In this document: one piece after another, positions 12,888 through 23,145 of the stretch | Position numbering within the stretch: position 1 is the stretch's first letter | Layout of the letters: every line of letters starts with the position of its first letter | Assembly: GCA_022605405.1 (NCBI GenBank) | Contig: JABYQQ010000027.1 | Location: forward strand, 1-64,000 | Direction: 5' to 3' | Source of the DNA: Earliella scabrosa | Lineage: Eukaryota; Basidiomycota; Agaricomycetes; Polyporales; Polyporaceae | DNA length: 64,000 nt | Notes under the pieces: generated by a model | Database searches by the model: none | Seen by the model: only the letters and a program-made list of their open reading frames with translations | Told to the model about the DNA's origin: nothing | Translations under genes and position numbers: made by a program

Positions 12888-14937
12888 CTATTGCAGTCTC
12901 TGAACGCGTCCGACGGCGACCAGCGCGGAGGAGGCCGTCGACGAGAGGCTCGCGCGCATGCCCGACCGACCTCTACCTCCTCGCGATCGTCCAGTTCGCG
13001 ACCTCGGCCGACACCGAACTGTTGAGTCCTGCCCCGTCTTTCTTTACTTAATCTTCACGTCTCCATTTGCCCTGCAGATGCGCTCCTTCTCCCTCGGTCT
13101 CCTCCTGGTCTCCTCCGACATCTTCTCTTCCGCCCCTTCAAGCTTCAAGCTTTACCTCCCAGCGTGTCGCTCTCTACAACCATCTCGGCGCGCCCGCTAT
13201 CGAGAGCCTCAGACGGTCGACACCATCACCGACCTCCCCAACCAGACCATGAAACACGGCCATACACTGTCCCCCCTACAGCCCCAGGTCTTCGCCATGG
13301 CCGGAGATTCCGACATCCTCATACGCGAGGCCGCCTTCCGCGTCTTCGCCGGCTGCCCCAACTTCATCATTGACCTCAACACCGACGGCGTTGTCAGGGC
13401 CTCCAGGACCCACAGAGCACCGAGGTGAGCCATTCGTGTACGATTATTCGTCCATTCCATCTCCCCACCCATCGCACGATCAAACCTCCGATGGCGTTTC
13501 TATCTGATACGCACCGTTTCTCTCTTCTCGGGCGTTTTTCCCTCTTCTATCCTCCCTTTATTACTTCCTCCGTTCCGCACGTGTGTACGCGACATGCCGT
13601 CCCTGGACGCGCGGTCTGTTCAGCTGCGTTTGAGGCAGCCGGCCATACGCGCTCGTAACTATCGCGACAGCCATTCGAGACCGGTGTCTTCCTGGAGCGC
13701 AGTGCTCCCGCGTGTTACTGGGATGTAGCGAGCACTCGCACAGTAGCGGACCGGTGCGCGAATACCGCAAACATCCTGAGAGCCGTCATTACGACAGAAC
13801 TCCTCCGTCAGCTCCCCGTTCGCGAGCAAGGTTCGTAGCCAACCCCTCACCTCCGTGAGCGGCGCATCATGGAGGGATCGCGAGGGCCCACCGCCGCTCT
13901 CGAAATGCCATCACTCACTCAACCGCACGGCAACGAACCTCCTTCAACGCTCTGTGTGCTAATCATTGGTTGTCTAGGTTCGCCTTGCCTCACTGCGGGC
14001 CACAGTGTCATTTCTTAGTCATCTAGACCTCGCGCAGCAAGCGCACGTACTCGCTCTGATGCATCCAATTCTCAACACTCTCCCATCCCTCCTTCGCGCT
14101 CAACAACCACCGTTCATCTTCGTCCTCACCGAACTTGCGACTTCAAACCCGCACCTCTTCCGTCTCACATTCCCGCCCTTCTCACATTCTTTCCCTCACT
14201 TCTTAGTATCCCTGCTGAGCGCCGATAGCACGTTCGCGTTCCCACCAGTCGCGCAGAGCTCGAACGGCGATGAGTGTGAAGGTACCGGCGAAGAGGACGA
14301 AGTGCGCAAGGCGGCACTCGAGTTCATGATCACGCTCAGCGAGTCGGAACCCGCGATGCTCAAGGGCGTCGAGAGATGGGTGAACATCATCGTTCGCGGA
14401 TGTCTCGAGGGTATGGGCGAGATCCCAGAGGACGACACCAAGACGTGGCTCGATGCCCACGTGGATCTCACGTTCCTGCGCCATTCCCCCGCGTTCGCAT
14501 TGCTTACGACCTCGCAACCCGCCAACGACCCGAAGGACGACTCATACCCGCATACCTACGAGCACTCACTCGACCGTGTCGCGTGCGCGCTCGCCAGCCA
14601 GGCCATCCTGACACCCCCCTTCTCGTTCATCCCCGCGATGCTTACGAAGGACTGTGACATGCGGGTCTCACAGCTATCGCTGTGACTGTGGAAGGGACGA
14701 GCGAGCTGTTACAGCAAGATCTTAGAGATGTCAAAGAGCAAGTTCTCCTTTCACTTGTCTTCGCTCTTCGATAGCCATACTCATCATGCGCAGACAGGTC
14801 GTCCCAATGTTCAACAACGCACATCCACACGTACGGTGTGCTACGTACCAGTACATGTAGGTCACGTCGTCTCGTTCTCTTCCCTGTCTCGGCGCTGACA
14901 TGAACACGGCAGCAGACAGCTGTGCACAGACTCGAGG
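12888..14937 (+). pseudogene. Kap121/Pse1 (importin-5, karyopherin beta-3) pseudogene, N-terminal part only
   Basis: Translated pieces match the start of the Kap121/IPO5 HEAT-repeat importin, which carries ribosomal and other cargo into the nucleus. In order they read LLQSLNASD (12888), ATSAEEAVDERLARMP (12916), TDLYLLAIVQFATSADTEL (12965), MRSFSL (about 13078), AFRVFAGCPNFIIDLNTDG (about 13330), a clean acceptor into VRLASLRATVSFLSHLDLAQ (13979), ALEFMITLSESEPAMLKG (about 14310), HAGLTAIAVTVEGTSELLQQ (about 14657), VVPMFNNAHPHVR and QL-CTDLE (about 14925). Consecutive pieces lie in different frames with no intron to explain it: shifts near 12910, 12963, 13400 and 14655. The family is near 1,080 aa and only roughly the first 400 residues are represented, with no start codon. 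The introns survive, so this is a broken genomic duplicate and not a retrocopy. The functional gene is presumably elsewhere. Confidence 0.85.
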
Positions 14938-15780
14938 TATGCACCGACCTGAACGCGCCCGGAGCAGCCACTGCTGCACACGCTGCAGACCACGATGGGG
15001 GTCGAATCCCCCGGTAGGCCCCAGGACGCGCAGCCTGCACGGAGAACAGCGCATGGGTGGACAGGCCTTGGACGAAGGCGCTCGAGAGCCAGAGGGGACG
15101 CATTGATGTGCCAATGGCAGCCGTGAGCGGGAGCGGCGTGTCCGGATGCGTGTTAGGCGGCGGTGACGAGCAGGAAGAGGAGCTCGCAAGCATCCTGCCT
15201 GGGCTCACATGCGGCACTGAGCGCATGCTCAAGGAGAAGCCTGAGATGACGCGCGCAAAGATGCGACGGAGACAAAGGGTTATTAGGATACCGATGCACG
15301 CAGGACCGATGCACGCAGGACCGATGCACGCAGGACCGATGCACGCAGGACCGATGCGCGCAGGAGAAGAACGGCAACTCGATGTTTGTGGTGATGTTTC
15401 TGAAGGTAACGTCGACCGAGCCATCTGTCGTGACATCGTCCATACCACATTCGTTATAGTAGTCCGCCCACTGGTAGTACACGATAACTACCTTTTACCT
15501 CCTCGGAGCTAATCGACTAGTTTCGCAACTGTGCCTGATGTTGGATAACCGCACGAGACGCGGCGTGCATGCCCAAACATCACGGCTTTGGCTTTTGCCG
15601 TTGTTTCGAGACGACACAGCGCACTATCCGATGCTCGACGTGAACGACAGAAAGGTCTCCGACACGTCGGTCAAGGAGCGCACGCCGTACTGCGCGAGCG
15701 AACGTCTCCAAATCGCCGGGCTCGACGGGCGTTTGCGTTTATCAAGCGGAATGGGTAACGCGCACTACGTAGACTTGAGT
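14938..15780. other. Intergenic DNA downstream of the importin relic
   Basis: No gene is supported here. An open + frame (15057-15512) exists, but it is mostly carried by the 15-bp tandem repeat and has no recognisable domain. Further eroded importin sequence may be present in the first 200 bases, but I could not align it with confidence. Confidence 0.45.
15291..15365. repeat. 15-bp tandem repeat, five copies
   Basis: The unit CCGATGCACGCAGGA occurs at 15291, 15306, 15321 and 15336. A fifth copy at 15351 has one A-to-G change. Read on + it would encode PMHAG repeats, but no gene context supports translation. Confidence 0.9.
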
Positions 15781-17535
15781 TCAACTCATCTTGCGGTCAA
15801 AGTCAAGGCTCCCCTCCTGGTGCGCAAGACTTTCATTTCCCATACTCGCGTTTGCGTCGGGTCGGGTCGTATGCATGTCGCGCACATCGGGAATGGTCAG
15901 GCCTGAACCCGTGCTGGACTCCGCGCCCAGAATCGCCTCGACGGTCGTGTACGGGTTCCGTCCAATGGGCGACATTGGGGTGAGCACCGCGAGAGGCCCG
16001 ACATCGCGGAGCTTCTGGTTGAGCGCACACAAAATGATAATGAGGGTCGGGTACATGCCCTGCAAAGAAATGCCATCGTCAGTGACAAGCGCAGTATACG
16101 TGGTAACGGGCAAAGGAGACGCACAATGAGCGGGACAAGGCAGCCTCCCATGACATAGTAGAAACCGTACGCGAACGCGGACTCGCCGAGGTCAACCGCG
16201 ACAAGTTCGTAGATGATCACGATGACCTGAGAGGGGTAAACACTCGGTAATGCACACGAGATGCGCGATGACGAAGCACTCACCCAAAGTGCACAATAGA
16301 GGACGCCAGACTCGACAAGTAGCGCGAGTGTCCGCTCGACCTTCGTCCGGGTGCAGCCTTGCCGGAGATGCGACTTGACAAGAGCGCGGTGCTGCCTGAG
16401 ATTCGTCTCAGATTAATATAGCTCGAACATCATGCAGTGCAGTGCGGGACCGCAAACTCACCAGGCGCGGTAAGCTATGAGAAGGGTGGCGACGCAGTTC
16501 GTGACGAGTGAAAGCACGGTGGTCGCCATCCCCCACCGGTCTCCGGCGAACAGTGTCCCCTTGTAGATGCTGATACGGGCGGTCTCGTAGGGCGATGAGA
16601 GGTCGAACGGGGCGGGTGCCGAGGAGCACACGTCCTTGGTGTCCATCACGGCCATCGCTTTGCAGGAACGCGAGTGAGAAACGTTCTGATGACTCGAAGG
16701 AGAATTGTATGGACACTCACCAGTCGTCGCGAGTATCAAGACCGCGCACACGCACGACACGAGTCGCTTCTGTCTCCAAAGCACCCAAGCGCGCCACCAC
16801 ACGATCGCGTCTCCGATGAGAACCTGTTGGAACAGCCTCGTCAGTCGACCGTCACATGAAGATAGATCTAGAAGCGGACACACGTTGACGGTCAGCGCTA
16901 CGGTCCCGGCACAATACTGCGCGCGGTCCAGCTCCTGACGCCCGTCAGGAAGGGGGTGAAGCGGCATCACATCGCATGCTTCGAATGGCGCCAGAGTCGC
17001 AGCGTCGGGAGCATGGGGGCTGGCAACACAGCGCTGCAGGATGCTGGTCCATCTGACCACCCGTTCCATGTCGTTTCTGAGGAAAGTGTGTATCCTGAAC
17101 GCGACGGAGAGCGTGGTGACCCAGTAGGCGGTCGTAGAAACCCACATCGCTGCGATTGCGAAGAACATTAGCGCGATGTGGGCCTGGCGTAGACCTTTTC
17201 CGCTGTGGTCTGTATATCAGCGAGAGTGATACCGATGCGCGTGCGGATGATACACTCACGTTAGGATGTACGTTGCCACGGCGGCGAGGACCGTGAAGAG
17301 TCCTATGTGATTTAGTCTCGCATTGCGCACCAAGATGACTAGTCCACCTACCGAGAAATGCCGTGAGTATTATGGCGATGATGAGGCCGTCCTTAAGGCG
17401 CGAGCTCTCATAGTCGAGCGCACGTGATGCGTCAGTGGCCAGGTTATCCGTGATGCTTGAGAGTTTGCTATACGTGTCATCGGATATGTTGAAGGAAGAC
17501 TGGGGGAAGAGGGTACTCGGATCCATGGTGGCCAT
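15781..17535 (-). CDS. Seven-transmembrane basidiomycete protein, paralogue A
   Basis: Function unknown; likely an integral membrane protein. The model has eight exons: 17352-17535, 17260-17302, 16884-17202, 16721-16823, 16462-16657, 16284-16395, 16125-16226 and 15781-16059. Every junction has GT-AG and keeps frame, giving 445 aa. The start is the ATG at 17535 (MATMDPS). Hydrophobic helices in order: residues about 50-75 (LIIAIILTAF, LFTVLAAVATYIL), 85-110, 165-190 ending in GDAIVWWRAWVLW, 198-212, 255-280, 300-325, and 340-370 with GMYPTLIIILCAL. The hydrophilic Ser/Thr-rich tail is about 75 residues. VWWRAW and the tryptophan-rich loop recur in many uncharacterised agaricomycete proteins; I know no assigned function. 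The next gene upstream, at 18781-20557, is a paralogue with the same exon plan. It could be a receptor-like or transporter-like protein, but nothing in the sequence decides this. Confidence 0.85.
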
Positions 17536-18780
17536 GTCGTCTAGAAGAAGACACGCCCACAGCTTTTCAATGTGAGGTGACTGCGCGCCCTATCACTGGC
17601 ATATGACAGGAGTTTGACTGGCGTAATCTAATTCTCAGGCCCGCGGGAGACTGGTTTGTCCGACCGGTACATTGGCACAGTGCGCCGCTGGCGAGACTGG
17701 ATCACGACGACAGTCCGTCATAGATAAGTAGTGGCTGAAGTCTGAAAGCCGGAGCCGTCAAACTGCACGATGGTGGTCCACTATGCGCCGCAGCCCTCTG
17801 ATAGGGAAGGGGTACGTTCTGCGGTCCTTGTCAGCACACAGCCTTCGCGTTATATCGGGCCGCGGAGCAGCGTAGCCAGTCGGGTTCGAACTGTCATATC
17901 TGGGAACGCGGGCGTAGGTCAACTTAACACTAAGCTCCGCCTGTTCATCGCCACAGACTGCGATCACGGGATGTGTGCAATGAGAGGCACGTTGCCGAGG
18001 GCAGGGAGGCGAGCAATGTCGAAAACTCAATGAATTGAAACTTCATGTGGCTCACCTGATCCGCAACACTTCATGCTCAGGGATTGCGGCTTGCGAGTCC
18101 GATGATCAAGAGCCTCGCAGGCGAACGTACCAGTGCACAAGGCATCGGTGCAGGGATGTACTATGGGCAAACCCTGGTCTCATCACGACAGTCGAGTTCC
18201 ATTTCCGTGTGGGTTAAAAATCTGGACACCGACACTCACCAGGTTTGTCGTACGCGGTCCGTCACCCCCTCTCTGTCACTAGCCCGCGAGTTCAAACACG
18301 TATCCGTGATCGATCGGTGCTCATATGAAACAGGCGATAGAACGAGGCCGCCCGGTTGTGAACGAGTAGGGCGAAGGCTGGGCTCGTGAACGAGAATCGC
18401 ACCAACAGCCTGAGCTCACAGCGCGTGCTAGTCGGACGATGAACAGTCGAGGGTTGTGTTCCGGGATTCGGAGGAAGAGCAAGCAGACGAGAGCGTAGAC
18501 GATGACGATACAATGCATGAATGAACGACGAGGACAGGGAGGAAGAGGGACAAGTTGAAGGCAACCGGCTCGCGATAATGGCGCCGGGCCGGGCCGGACG
18601 CCCGGCATCCTCCATGCCTTTCCGGACTCGAACCTTCGCACTCTCCCGCTGGCCCTCAGAGCATACCACAATACAATTACGCAAATACACTATTCAGTTA
18701 CATACCCCGCAAGGTTTACTCCGAGACACGATCACTACGGCAGACGACGGCGGTTTCAGGGGACACCCTAGTAAGTACTA
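17536..18780. other. Spacer between the two seven-TM paralogues
   Basis: About 1.2 kb with only short overlapping ORFs on both strands and no recognisable domain or exon chain. It must contain the promoter of paralogue A (right of 17535) and the 3' end of paralogue B. I see no unambiguous TATA box or terminator. Confidence 0.5.
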
Positions 18781-20557
18781 CTACGACTCCGAGGCATGGG
18801 AGACGGTCGGGTCCCAGTCGATTGAGGTCGCAAATGCTAGCGACGACTTCGGCGGAGCAGACCTCCGAGTCTCCCTGCCCTTGTGGAAGGCCAGCTTCTC
18901 ATTTCCGATCGAACTCGGGGTATCGGTCCCTCGCGAAGTTGACGCGAAGGAGAGCGTCGGTAGTTCGAACAGGGTGTACGTCGTGCCGTCGGACTTGCTC
19001 AACGCGCAGACTAGGATGATGAGCGCGGGGTATATTCCCTGTCAGTAAGCCGGAGGGATCAGCACAACCTGAAGAATATATGAACCGGAGAGACGCACGA
19101 TGAGGGGTATAAGGCAACCGCCGATGGCGAAGTACAGGGCATACGTATATTGTTGCTCCGTCGTGAAGTAGTCGAGGAGCTGATATACTACCACGAACAG
19201 CTATGTCGCAGATCTACGTCAGGGCCAAGATATCTCTCTTAGACACAAGCACGGACATACCCAAATGACGCAATAGAACGCCCCAGACTCGACCAAGAGA
19301 TACAGAGCCTTCGTGACCCGCGTCCGAGTCGATCCAGCGCCCAGGTGCGACTGCACGTCCCGTCGATGCTGCCTAATACCATAATCACCAGTCAGCTAGA
19401 CCCCTTTCGCCTGCACGCATCTCCCCACCGCACTCACCACGCCACGTACGCGATCAAGGCCGTCGCGCACGAGTTCGTAGCCAACGTCAAGCACGCGGCC
19501 GCGATTCCCCATGGGCTCCCTCCGAATAGCGCTCCGGGCGGGCGTGTGAGGTTATCGCTGTGCGACTGCTCTGCGTGAGGCGAGAGCCAGCTGCTAGCCG
19601 TGCTTGAGGAGGCGCCTGCGCGACATGTATCGACTGCGTCCACAGTCCCGGTCACTGCGTTCGGAGAGGCGCGGGTGTTCGCATAATTCATGAGTGTTCG
19701 AGATATGACGACTAAGGAGAGTACGCACCGAACGTCAGGAGGACGGACGCCGCAGCCAGCACAGCTACCAGCCGTTTCTTTCTCCAGACTACCCACGCCC
19801 GCCACCAGACTATCGCATCGCCAATCACCACCTGCAACGCGTGGTGCAATAGGATTGGAGCTCTGAGCTCGCCCACGACGACTTGCGGTACTCACGTTGA
19901 TGACGAGGGCTGCAGTGCCCGCGCAGTCCTGGTACAGCTCCGACTCCTGATCCCGGTCAATGGCCCGTTTGAAGTCGTCCAGGAGCGGGTTCAGGACATC
20001 CCACGATGCACACGAACGCGGACCGTCGAGCTTCAGACAGGGGCTGATGGCGTTCAAGTAGCCCAGCCCATTGCTAGCATGGTCGATGAGAATGTTGTAG
20101 GTGCGGACGGTCTGCGCGAGGAGAATCGCCCAGTAGGTCGCCGTAGACGCGTAGAGGGCGACGATCGCGGCGAGGAGCACAATCGTGCTGGTCTGTGTCC
20201 GCCGCTTGAGCCTGCACAGGTAGGGTTCAGCCGAGACCGTACATAGGAGATGTAACATAGTCCTTACACAAGCATCCTGCCCGAGACGGCGGTGATGACG
20301 GTGAAGAGCCCTGCACCGCGTTCGCGCGATGGAGGTCAATCCAGAGGTTTCGTGTCGGGATCAAAAAGTTCCTCGTGAATGTGCGACTCACCGAACAACG
20401 CCGTGCAAAGCAGAGCTTCAATGACCTCCTTCCTGAGTCGTGACGATTTCAGGATGGCATCGAAGTTTGAAGTGGCCATCTCCACAGACCACTGGAGTGC
20501 TTGGAAAGTGTCGCTCGAGAAACCGATGCTGACATTGGGGCTAGGGTCTGAGGCCAT
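18781..20557 (-). CDS. Seven-transmembrane basidiomycete protein, paralogue B
   Basis: Same family as the gene at 15781-17535; function unknown. Eight exons: 20392-20557, 20268-20310, 19896-20211, 19729-19831, 19438-19654, 19261-19372, 19099-19200 and 18781-19038, all GT-AG and in frame, giving 438 aa. The start is the ATG at 20557 (MASDPSPNVS). Exons 2, 4, 6 and 7 are 43, 103, 112 and 102 nt, exactly as in paralogue A, and intron phases agree throughout. Shared landmarks: LFTV in exon 2, GDAIVWWRAWVVW in exon 4, LIAYVAW at the exon 5-6 junction, LVESGAFYC in exon 6, GGCLIPLI in exon 7 and GIYPALIILVCAL in exon 8. Proteins have diverged well outside the helices, so the duplication is not recent. 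The exon 5 acceptor (19655) is the least certain. Confidence 0.82.
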
Positions 20558-23145
20558 GGCGGGAAGGGGAAAGCGGGACAGAGGACGAAAGGACGGATGA
20601 GCTATAGTATACCGGGAGATCGATGAGCTGGACGCCATACCTACAATCACCGTGGCCACCATTCCATCTTGAGCGCATCTTGGGCGCAGATGATCGAGGC
20701 CCGACAGTTGCAGGATCAGCGAGCGGAGATTTTGAGAGCGCAAGCGCACTGCTTGCAATGCAATCTAGAGAAAATCACGGTCAGCGAGGTCTATGGGTGG
20801 GACAGCTGTGGAGGTTACATGTATACATGTATGAAGGTCGAGTAACGTCGTGACTTGACCCTGAGAACGAGCCGCCCTGAGAGCCTATCGACGGGCTTCG
20901 GAACAAGAGCACGAGCGAGCACAAGGCGGCGTCCTTCTATCACTGATAGATGGATGAAAGCGGCGCGAGTTCAGAAAGAAGCAAACTATATCTCGCCGGG
21001 GAGGCCGTGCGGCAGTGGCAACTCGATAGGGAGGGCTCAGCACACCTAGACAGCGAGACGACTCCCCCTCATACCGTCGTAGAACTATGTGCCTTGAGAA
21101 GCTGGCCGCGTAGTCGAGCGAGGCGGATGTGTCTATTAAACGCACTGTTGGGCTACAGGGAACGTCCGAATTTCTAGGCGACGGCGCAAACGTCAAAGCA
21201 ATACCGCTCGATACGTTAGGTTCCCACATAGGTCCGCCAGACCGCCTGCCAGAGCAAGCTTCGCGAAGACGTAAAATACACGGAGCAGCGGTCCTACTCA
21301 CCACACCTGAGAGTATGTCAACCGCAGTCTTCAAGCGTTGCCCGAGGTTAACAGCCCGCAGAGAAAGCGCATGCTCCATATCATCGGCACCGAGTAATGC
21401 GAAAGAAAGAGAGAGCGTGTTGGACTCGGAAGAGTCGATGAAGCTCAGCGTGAGCTCGAGGGAAAGCAAGAGTCAACTCGCAGGAGCGCCCGGCAACCGG
21501 CAGCGGCCGACAGGGACGGGCCGCTCGCTATAACCTTAGATCTGGATCGGCGGTGTTGCCAGCGGACTTTGTGCGAAGTTCTCGTCCACGCTCGCGTGCC
21601 CTCTCCCGTCTGCTGCCTATATCAGCTCGCGTATGCAGAGGCTAATCCACTCTCATAACATTCACTCACTCCGGTGGGACGTCGGCGGTCGCTCAGCGCT
21701 CATATCCCAGTGGCGATGCGGTAATGGGACCCTGATTCCAAGTTATCAACAAATTTCAAGTTTCCCATAGCCTCCACTCATTTGCACTTCCAGATGCCGG
21801 TGCCGCGTCGCTTGAGGTGTGAGGTAAGCTCGGCACACTCATAAATGCAGCGTTGTTTTAATCTATAGTAGCTAAAGATAAGTCTCGATTAGCAGCCTGG
21901 TAGCTGCTACTGAAATGTCTCATGAACATCTCAAGATCGACATGATGGCTTCGTCCATGCAACGTGCGATGGCTACCCGTGGTTGTCAGCACAGCCCTTT
22001 ATGGTATGTAGTATGTATCGCTCCGAGTCGGAACACTCGGCGTTCGCGTCATGCATCTGACTACAGCTATAGACACAAACTCGCCGGAAGCCCCACTCGA
22101 CTTCGACCATTACCTCTTTCCTGCAGCGGGGAAGGCCTACACGCTATCTGCGATCGCATTTCCATCTTATGCAATACAATACAGACAATCACCGATCGCC
22201 GCCGGAGCCCAAGTGCGTAACGACAACAGCATGCCACCCATGTACCAGCATCCTCTCAACAATGCCTGCAACCCTCGCAGGACGATTCATTGACCGTCGG
22301 ATAGAAACAAGCAATCACACGGGCTTTCGTACTCGATGTGGCCGGTACGTGAAGCGTGCTTCTATGTGCCCCGCTCCTCGCCTCATATGACACTAGCTGG
22401 ACGTCGTCAATGTCGCCCGCGCTGACCATCGAACGGCGGGTCTAGGAACATACACCGGTACGTTGAAACAGCGGACTCGGCCAGTCCGCTTGAGACCGAA
22501 GCCAATGTTCTAACCGCCCAGGCCATGAGTTAACCGCCCATCACACCAGGCGGTTGCTCTTTCCTTCTACCGCCTCCACTATGACAGCTCAGAGTCGTCA
22601 TGCCGGCGAGCGAGCGAGCGACAACGACCGCGAATTTCCACCCCACGCTTCAGACCGAACGCTCAATGACTCCATGCCGGGTACTACTCATCTGTATTTC
22701 CTGGGTATCTCAGCTGCCACGTACCCATCGATATGCGTCCAAGGGTTTATCTTACGTACCTACCCACCCCCATCCCCCGCTCCTTTGTACAGAGAAGCAG
22801 CTGCGATCCTGCGGTTTAACGCAGAGAAGCCTCTGCGGTGTGGTGCCAACTCCGCCATCATCGCTAGCTCGACTCTCAACCGCAAACGAACCCCTCCTAG
22901 GCGTCGGCAGAGCCTTACGAAGTCACCAACTGAGGGTGCACATGAGGACAACGCGCATGCGGCTTCAGTGCGTCGCGCGAGCTTCCCAACTGGGCTCTTT
23001 CGTCAGCACCCGGTGGAAGTCGTCCGCGCCGCCTGACCGGAGAGCTGGGAGTCAGAGCACTAGGTGAGTGTCTCCTTCCTATAAGTACCCATCAGGATCG
23101 ACGGTCTGATCCCCGACAAATCCCCTAGATCGCCATTGCCACACG
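20558..23145. other. Long intergenic region before the P450
   Basis: About 2.6 kb without a gene I can support. A minus-strand open stretch (20885-21469) has no ATG start and no recognised motif. Three overlapping frames at 22554-23067 show no domain. TTAACCGCCCA-like words occur twice near 22511-22540. Confidence 0.5.
23080..23085 (+). promoter_or_regulatory. Possible TATA element of the P450 gene
   Basis: TATAAG lies 61 bp upstream of the P450 ATG at 23146, a spacing that would suit a short 5' UTR. The evidence is only the match and its position. Confidence 0.3.

Noticed and set aside
14990..15015. GGGGG-TCGAAT-CCCCC hairpin resembling a tRNA T-arm
   Set aside because: The loop has six bases and not seven, there is no A box or cloverleaf around it, and neither strand folds as a tRNA.
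20885..21469. Minus-strand open frame of 194 codons
   Set aside because: It begins with TTG and no ATG, has no domain, and no splice model extends it.
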